Shown here: in pieces, positions 57,651 through 64,000 of the stretch
How positions within the stretch are numbered: position 1 is the first letter of the stretch
How the letters are laid out: every line of letters starts with the position of its first letter
NCBI GenBank assembly: GCA_946894095.1
Contig: OX335650.1
Coordinates: forward strand, 6,076,001 to 6,140,000
Source of the DNA: Incurvaria masculella
Taxonomy: Eukaryota > Arthropoda > Insecta > Lepidoptera > Incurvariidae
Length of the DNA stretch: 64,000 nucleotides
Direction: 5' to 3'
Translations under genes and position numbers: made by a program
The notes under the pieces: model-generated
The model's input: only the letters and a program-made list of their open reading frames with translations
The model's database searches: none
Told to the model about the DNA's origin: nothing

Positions 57651-57767
57651 CAAACCTTGCCTTTTAAGCCAGTAAGGCTTACCTGTATTTTATCGTCTGT
57701 TTCTATCATCGCTCAACGTAGAACAGGGCTCTTTTTACAGTGCTCTAAGGAACTCTACGAATCTATC

Positions 57768-57914
57768 GCAAGGCTGGACCTGAACCAGCAAAACATACCA
57801 TTCGCTGGTATTGCGTCTTCCCATGTATACCCATAATTTGCAACTCTCCTAAAGTCCCTCCTCTAATAAGCAGTGACTCCTACTATCACAGTGTTTAAGA
57901 TTATGCCTATATAC
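57768..57914. repeat. tRNA-Leu-like dispersed repeat
   Basis: CAAGGCTGGACCTGAACCAG, CAAAACATACCATTCGCTGG, TATTGCGTCTTCCC and CACAGTGTTTAAGATTATGC match 3302-3460 inside the TIR element at 3211, but the A-box side is shortened. Confidence 0.65.
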
Positions 57915-58051
57915 ATTTATTTGACCATTTTATGTATTTAATGGATACGACATTACCGTTATATCATTAATTTGAGTTTCAGCGACATCTACATTTTAAG
58001 CATTGTAATCAGATTTTGAAAATAATCTGAAAAACTATTGGTCGTGACATT

Positions 58052-58127
58052 CGTCGGAAGCAGGACTTGAACCTGCGACCTTTGGATTACATGTCCACTG
58101 CTCTAAACCAACTGAGCTATCCCGACA
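58052..58127 (-). tRNA. tRNA-like sequence (Thr-TGT shape), SINE-borne
   Basis: On the minus strand it folds as a full cloverleaf: 7-bp acceptor stem GTCGGGA/TTCCGAC, D arm GCTC..GAGC, anticodon loop CATGTAA, T arm GCAGG/CCTGC with TTCAAGT. Position 33 is A instead of the nearly universal T, and the pair 27-43 is G/A. Part of a repeated element, so probably the Pol III head of a SINE and not a working tRNA. Confidence 0.5.
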
Positions 58128-58710
58128 ATTACATCAGCCAACAAATTTCTCGATTATATTCGAATCGACACAATGCTTCCCCTATCTTCTGCTAGATGGC
58201 GCTGATGATGTTTTTGCGTATTGATCCTACGCTAAGGCATTTTGACTGCAATGATTGAGCTATCAATCTTATTGCTGTCGTCACCAAAGACGTTTTTGGT
58301 ATCGGACACTAAGAGTCAGCCCGGATTTTACTTGATAATTTTATGTATTTAATGGATACGACATTACCGTTATATCATTAATTTGAGTTTCAGCGACATC
58401 TACATTTTAAGCATTGTAATCAGATTTTGAAAATAATCTGAAAAACTATTGGTCGTGACATTCGTCGGAAGCAGGACTTGAACCTGCGACCTTTGGATTA
58501 TCAAGTAAAATCCGGGCTGACTCTTAGTGTCCGATACCAAAAACGTCTTTGGTGACGACAGCAATAAGATTGATAGCTCAATCATTGCAGTCAAAATGCC
58601 TTAGCGTAGGATCAATACGCAAAAACATCATCAGCGCCATCTAGCAGAAGATAGGGGAAGCATTGTGTCGATTCGAATATAATCGAGAAATTTGTTGGCT
58701 GATGTAATTG

Positions 58711-58786
58711 TCGGGATAGCTCAGTTGGTTTAGAGCAGTGGACATGTAATCCAAAGGTCGCAGGTTCAAGTCCTGCTTCCGACGAA
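58711..58786 (+). tRNA. tRNA-like sequence, inverted twin
   Basis: Same cloverleaf as 58052-58127, in the opposite arm of the composite, with the same A33 and G27/A43. See the composite entry. Confidence 0.5.
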
Positions 58787-59046
58787 TGTCACGACCAATA
58801 GTTTTTCAGATTATTTTCAAAATCTGATTACAATGCTTAAAATGTAGATGTCGCTGAAACTCAAATTAATGATTTATTTGACCAATTTGAGAAGGAAACA
58901 TTTATCCATTACAATGACGACAATATCCCTATCCGATTACTTATTTACCTCATGCAAATGTCAGTCAGATTGTCGCACAGTATCATGTCAGTAACGTTAT
59001 CCAGGAGCTGCTTTATCTTCCCTTTCTGAGGATACCGACCAAAGGA

Positions 59047-62000
59047 ATGAGGGACCAACGAAACCGTGGCGATCACATTCGTGAGATGTCTTCGTCAGAG
59101 CAGAGCTTCGTTAGAACTTCTCTGAGAGCTGTGGCGAGTACGGGGACGCAGTTCCTCCAGGCGACGACCCTTCACGGCTTCAAGTACTTCAGGGATCCAC
59201 ACGTCGCGGAAAGGTGACGATTATCGGAGCTTCTTTCCACATCGGATCAAAATCGGATTTTTTTCTCAATATATTATTATTATGCTGGTACAACTACCCA
59301 ACAGGAGTCTAATACCGTGAGTGTGATGTACATACAATAAAGTGAGTCTGGTGCCATAATGCAACGTTCCTAAATTACTTAAAATTAACAAGTTCTGAAT
59401 CGATCAGTTTTTTATTATTTATTTTTATATTATTTTTATAATATATATTTTTATTTTTTTTATTTTTAGCCCCATTACACTTTGAGTGTTTTCGCTATTT
59501 ATGTATTATGTATGTATGTATACAATATTGTCTTTTGCCTACGGCTTCGTACCGCGAAACCGTTGAATAATTTCGAAAAATTAGATTGTGAAATAAAATA
59601 TCCAATTTTCGAAAATGAACTTACTTGATTCTCAACAACTGAACCCATACCGATTTTAGACTTATTTACACAATTATAGTGCAACAAAGATTTTAATTAG
59701 CCTGGCCAGCCGGCATGGTTTTCGCAGCCTCCCTGAAAGTTAGAATGACCTTGGGCGTCGTCGGGCACCTCAATGGCTCCTTCAAACATGGCGAGAAGAA
59801 GCACCTGGCCGGCCAGCATGGTTTTCGCAGCCCTCCTGAAAGTTCCAATAAATAAAAGGTAGGTAGTTAGATCTGGTTGGGATGTTTAATTTGAGTAGTC
59901 GCATGATAGGTCTACGACCGGTGTTTCCCAAGACATAACCGAAACCAATTTTTACTAGACAGGTGGTGTGATCAGGTCCGTGCGTTTTGTTTGAGTGGTC
60001 GCATGATAGGTCTACGTCCAGTGTTTCTCAAGATTTAAACATACAGACGTAGATTTTGACAATATATTTTAGACTCCAACATTTTAAAAAACATAGTAAA
60101 ATATTAAAAGCATGTGAACAGTTATTGATAGGGTAACGAGCCCCCACGGCAGGGCTACGAAACTTTATGTAAATAGTTGCACACACAATGAGAAAATAAC
60201 TACCTTCGGACAGGCTGTTCTGGCTGCTGGTGCACAGCGTGAACGCGTGCTGCGCGTCCGTGCTGTGCACGGTGCTGTGGCAACGCTTCGTGCTGAACCC
60301 CTCGATCCTGGCGATGCAGCCGCCGGGCGGCGCACACCCCTCGCCGGCGCCCTACCCGGCGCTCACCGTGTGCCCGCCGTACCGCATCCTGCACGCCGCC
60401 GCCGAACGCTTCGTCGCGAAAATGTGAGCAATATAGAGCAACTCCAATACATTTTCGGCCATTAGCCCAGCGATATGGAACGACATTGCTCCACATCGCT
60501 TCATACTCTTGGTGTCGCCGCCGTTGAGTTGTTTATCGGATTGCTACGTATCCGTGCACTTGCTCGCCACATGCGGGCAATTAATTGCTCCATGAATTCT
60601 TATATTGTTTAATACTTCTATATGTTAGAGATTGCCTTTGGCAATAAGTTCGCATTTGTATACTATGTAATAATAGTTTTAAGCAATAAAGGATATCCTC
60701 TTTTCATTTCAATGGTTCCATGCTTGTCCATAAACCATGTTGCCGGAGATTGCTGGATGTTGTCGTGATCGAAATCGACAGAGACTGCTGTAATTTGAGC
60801 AACTTTAGTTGCCCTTGTACCGTCGGGAAGCGCTACATCTAATGTTCGTGGCACTAAATACCTAGCGTCCAGTGCAGATCTTACGTGTTTATACGTGTCT
60901 TTGGAATTCGAGAACATAAGTTAGTAGTGAGTAAATTCGTAAACGGACTCATTCGCCGGCGTAAGTAAAGTGGCTACGCCGCGCCGTCCCCATATAGGCG
61001 AATTTCGGTTTCTACTCCTGTCGTCCCATGCTCGCTTGTAAGCTTCGTATTCACAGAACTAAGATTGATTGCTTCCAGGCCGCTTGCTAAATCCGAGGCG
61101 AAATCGATCACAAGTGAAGTTAGGATGTCTGCTTGTCCAAGCAACAATGTTGTACCGAACGGAGGTTCTGAAATGTTTCAAAGGCTCATGATTCAAGGCG
61201 TAGTTCTTCGCCTCTTATTGGCCACTTTATTTCTCTTTTGTAGTTGGATGAGTATCCATCTCTTCACTAATGCGAGCTGCTCAATGGTTTGGATTGTGAA
61301 TTGTGAAAGTGACCTTCCTTATCCTACGGGTTGGCTATGTGGTAGCCTACCCGGGTTGGTACCATCGAATCAGATGATTGTCCGCGTTCTCCATCTATGT
61401 AGTTCAATGCAGGCGTGCTCTTAAAAGGGAAGATTCCGGTATGGCACCAATTCCTTCGGAAATTCGATGTACTCGGGTAATATGAAGTATTAGCCATCCT
61501 AAGTCAAGTATCAATAAAAAATAACCTTATTATTCCTCAGATCACTGCCAAAAGGACTGGACGTGCCCCACGTTGTGCGCATCGTACCCCAGCTCGCTGC
61601 ACTGTTTGCACCCGGATTCATCACCCGACAGCAACAGGATCTCTTCATACTGGACTTAGTGCTGTCCAGCAATAACTTGACGTATAGAGAAGCGTTAGAA
61701 GAACTCGCTCCCACCTGTGACGACCTGCTGATCAGGTGACAATCCCATTATGTAACCATTCCCACATGCTCACTGAAATAAAATATCACAAAAGAGTTCA
61801 AGAATTTATAAGGTGGAGCTGTAACTGGAGATAAATTGCTCAATCCTTGAATCGGCCTGTGATCGCAATGTACCATCATTGCGACTTTTTTGGTAATGTA
61901 CCGTACGCTAATAGGTATTTATGTCCAGGTGTTCGTGGCGAGGAGATTCAATGCCTTGCGGGAGACTCTTCAGGCGCGTGGTTGCCAGAAACGGCATCTG

Positions 62001-64000
62001 CTGTGGATTCAACCGACCTAGCGCGTATGAACAATGCACTAATTGCAACCCAGTCATCACCGCCCATAGCTTTTGTCTTTTATTAAGAAGGCGAAAAGAT
62101 TTCCATGCAATTATTATCGTCACTCACTGGTCTCTTCTGACTCGTAAATATTGGCCGGTAGTTGTCTCACTGCCAACGCTTCGCCATCATCTGAGCCATT
62201 ATTTTTATCGCGTTTCTACGAGATGTCGCAGTATCCATAAAATTGCATGCAATTCCGTTAATTTGCCCGACGAGCAGACTGTTCCCAGTAAGTACATGCA
62301 TTCGTGCGAAATTGTTACTTGTTCAGCAAGAACAGAGAAGTGCTGGGATTTTGGGGCTTCGGTTAGTTCGGTGGTGACTAAGTCGATTGCTCTTACATCT
62401 CATTCCATCATGACAGACCCATTGGAGAACATACGGCTGATGCGGTGAAGTCGGTTGGGGCATGGACCACAGATGAGCAAAATAGCAGAGATGCAATTAT
62501 TGCCGCCACCGCGGGACTCAGCGTGATCCTGAATACCAGTGCTTACACGGTGAACAACCCTGCCATTGACTATGCAAAGGTATTTTAGATTAGAATAGTT
62601 TCCTTTTATATTATTTCTTTGTCTTCAAAACCATATTTTTCTAAATTTTCTGTATGTTGGAACTAAGTATAATTGATTGATATTGCTAAATACTGGTAGT
62701 ATGTTAAGGTAGCCCTTCCCGACCGCACTAACTCATTCGCGGGCACGGTACAAAACCTATTCTATTGTGCTCTGGGACTTTCTTTGTTTCAAAGAAATAT
62801 ACAGGCTCCGGATTAGGAGGATGCAACATGTTCACAATGCAGACAATGCGCATAATGTTTGTTTCACTACGTATAATATTCACAACGTATAATAGTATTT
62901 TTTTCCAAAAAATGAAAACCATGCATATCTTATAATATTCACAACGTATAATGTTATACGTTGTGCATGAATAAAGTTTAAAAATAAAATCAACTCTTTG
63001 CATCATGCAGAACGTATAATAGTCACATATTCCTAACATGAATTCACAAAAAAAGAAAACCATGCAGTACGTATAATATGCCAAAAAGCACTGCATAAAG
63101 CGCCCTAATGACGATACATTTAAGGCTGAAATTGCTACGAATCGATATTTGCTACAATTTCGAAAGGCCTCCTTACGCTAATTGAGACGGTCGAAACGTC
63201 ACGTGCGAGTATATGCTTTAAATGTATATACATAAGGGCGCTTATCGAATGAAAAGTTTTTGGATTATATGATATGCATGGTTTTCCTTTTTTGTTAAAT
63301 AAAGATCATAATATTATACGTTGTGACTATTATACGTTATGCATGGAGAAATAAGTAATTTAATAAAATTATACGATCTGCCGATTATACGTTGTGCATG
63401 GTTTTAAAATTTTGTTAAAATATGACATTATACGATCTGCCTATTAGACGTTCTGCCGTTCCCCCCTTTTTAAGATATTTTAGTTTTATCGTTGAGTAAT
63501 CCACGTCCAACGTTGTATTGTTGTATTAAACGTTGTATTAAACGTTGTATTAAACGCGCGAAAAAATCGAACTTTCGGACCTTATAACTTAAAAACCAAA
63601 CATTATTTTACAATTTCAATGGTCATCAGACATCTAGTTCGATCAAATAAAGCAGTTTTGAATTAAATTATGGTATAATTTTGGTTCTCCGACAAGAAAT
63701 ATACACATAATCTTCTTTCCCCGTTTGTATGGGGAGTTGCGCGAGAAGGCCCACCTTAAAAGTGAATTGGCATGAATTCTAAATTAGCAAAAGTGCATAT
63801 TAGAAAACGATAATTAATTTGAAACCTACTCTGATATAAATTATGCACCCCACGCATACCCATATTCAAACTACAACTCTCAACTTTTATCGCAGTTCAA
63901 AATGGAAGACATAAGCATGAACTCGCGCAAGTCAGATTACTTGAAGTTGCCACCTGGCAACGAGTATTGGGCGGGAGCGGCGCGAGTGCGTGTGAACAGC
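59047..64000 (+). CDS. Pickpocket-type DEG/ENaC sodium channel, 5' part, runs off right edge
   Basis: Amiloride-sensitive-type cation channel subunit of the plasma membrane. Exons 59047-59213, 60214-60423, 61541-61735, 61929-62024, 62417-62579 and 63896->64000 join in phases 2, 2, 2, 2 and 0 without stops. Exon 1 has FLQATTLHGFKYF, with the conserved His-Gly gate motif at residues 43-44. Exon 2 has the first membrane helix (FWLLVHSVNACCASVLCTVLW), the post-helix NPS and PYPALTVCPPYRI. Exon 3 ends LAPTCDDLLIR. Exon 4 has CSWRG and GICCGFN. Exon 5 has ATAGLSVILN. ATG 59047 is chosen as the first Met in frame; ATG 59086 is an alternative. MPC in exon 4 replaces the more usual D-C. The second helix lies outside the window. 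The ppk member is not resolved. Confidence 0.88.
59700..60040. repeat. Two local duplications of dispersed repeats
   Basis: CTGGCCGGCCAGCATGGTTT-type sequence occurs twice (59700 and 59801), offset about 100 bp. GGTCGCATGATAGGTCTACG, CCAGTGTTTCTCAAGA at 59996 repeats 59898-59935 with the same offset. Intron 1 of the channel gene. Confidence 0.65.
60663..60917 (-). CDS. Unidentified 84-codon ORF in channel intron
   Basis: ATG to TAG, reading MFSNSKDTYKHVRSALDARY, then DVALPDGTRATKVAQ, SVDFDHDN and ATWFMDKHGTIEMKRG. Codon use and composition look protein-like (few runs of one residue, balanced charge), but no family was recognised. It stands alone, antisense in intron 2 of the channel gene, so it may be a fragment of a mobile element. 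Confidence 0.3.
   Translation of the reverse strand: MFSNSKDTYKHVRSALDARYLVPRTLDVALPDGTRATKVAQITAVSVDFDHDNIQQSPATWFMDKHGTIEMKRGYPLLLKTIIT
61235..61505 (+). repeat. Worn SINE body
   Basis: TAATGCGAGCTGCTCAATGG, CTACCCGGGTTGGTACCATC, AAGGGAAGATTCCGGTATGG, CACCAATTCCTTCGG and GTATTAGCCATCC. Ends about 36 bp before exon 3 of the channel gene. Confidence 0.65.
62704..63759. mobile_element. TTAA-flanked 1.05-kb element with a repeated TATACGTTGTG motif
   Basis: TTAA at 62704-62707 and 63756-63759. Ends TTAAGGTAGCCCTTCCCGAC and, read inward from the right, TTAAGGTGGGCCTTCTCGCG, CAACTCCCCATACAAACGGG. It is the long form of the family at 28668 and 39040, in inverse orientation. The interior holds many copies of ATTATACGTTGTG and its complement CACAACGTATAAT. 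No transposase. Last complete intron of the channel gene here. Confidence 0.8.

Larger units (their letters stand above)
57928..58871. mobile_element. Nested inverted tRNA-SINE composite with 13-bp target duplication
   Basis: ATTTATTTGACCA stands at 57915-57927 and 58872-58884. Between them the order is A-X-A-X'-A' (primes mean inverted): A about 57928-58093, X to about 58340, A again about 58342-58501, then X' and A' to 58871. The arms look identical by eye. Each full arm holds one tRNA-like sequence; the middle A stops within it. Confidence 0.85.

Noticed and set aside
58052..58786. Functional tRNA-Thr genes
   Set aside because: A at position 33, a G/A pair in the anticodon stem and location within a repeated insertion point to SINE heads.

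Overview
This looks like nuclear DNA of an insect, most probably a moth or butterfly. It is AT-rich, its genes have many GT-AG introns, and it is dense in non-LTR retrotransposon pieces, tRNA-headed and 5S-rRNA-headed SINEs and small foldback (MITE) elements of kinds familiar from Lepidoptera. The order assignment is an inference from repeat types and protein resemblance; no marker gene proves it. I see no bacterial operon, CRISPR array, phage or exogenous virus.

Layout. (1) 1-2289, minus: 3' part of the mitochondrial ribosomal protein L27 gene, running off the left edge, with a possible first exon at 4425-4443. (2) 4552-9577, minus: a full-length EN-RT-RNaseH non-LTR retrotransposon with an 11-bp target duplication, inserted between mRpL27 and the divergent TADA1 gene. 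(3) 11168-17450, plus: TADA1 (SAGA subunit), 4 exons, 302 codons; intron 3 holds decayed copies of exon 3 and TTAA-flanked MITEs. (4) 19336-25970, minus: a two-Ig-domain membrane protein, 5 exons, 307 aa. (5) 27025-27411, minus: an unrecognised two-exon gene for a 93-aa protein with a C-terminal membrane segment. (6) 30802-39744, minus: a second Ig membrane protein with the same exon plan and intron phases, 302 aa, so the two are tandem paralogues. (7) 41696-55968, minus: mitochondrial RNA helicase SUV3, 15 exons, 759 aa. (8) 59047 to the right edge, plus: 5' part of a pickpocket-type DEG/ENaC channel gene.

The host genes do not form one pathway. SUV3 and mRpL27 both serve mitochondrial gene expression, TADA1 acts in chromatin, and the Ig proteins and the channel are cell-surface proteins. 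All exon joins were made by hand from reading phase, splice consensus and family resemblance; each joined reading frame closes exactly. The most unusual material is structural: exon-scale tandem duplications in two neighbouring genes, SINEs that share one body behind two different Pol III heads, and a 944-bp nested inverted composite carrying tRNA-like sequences.
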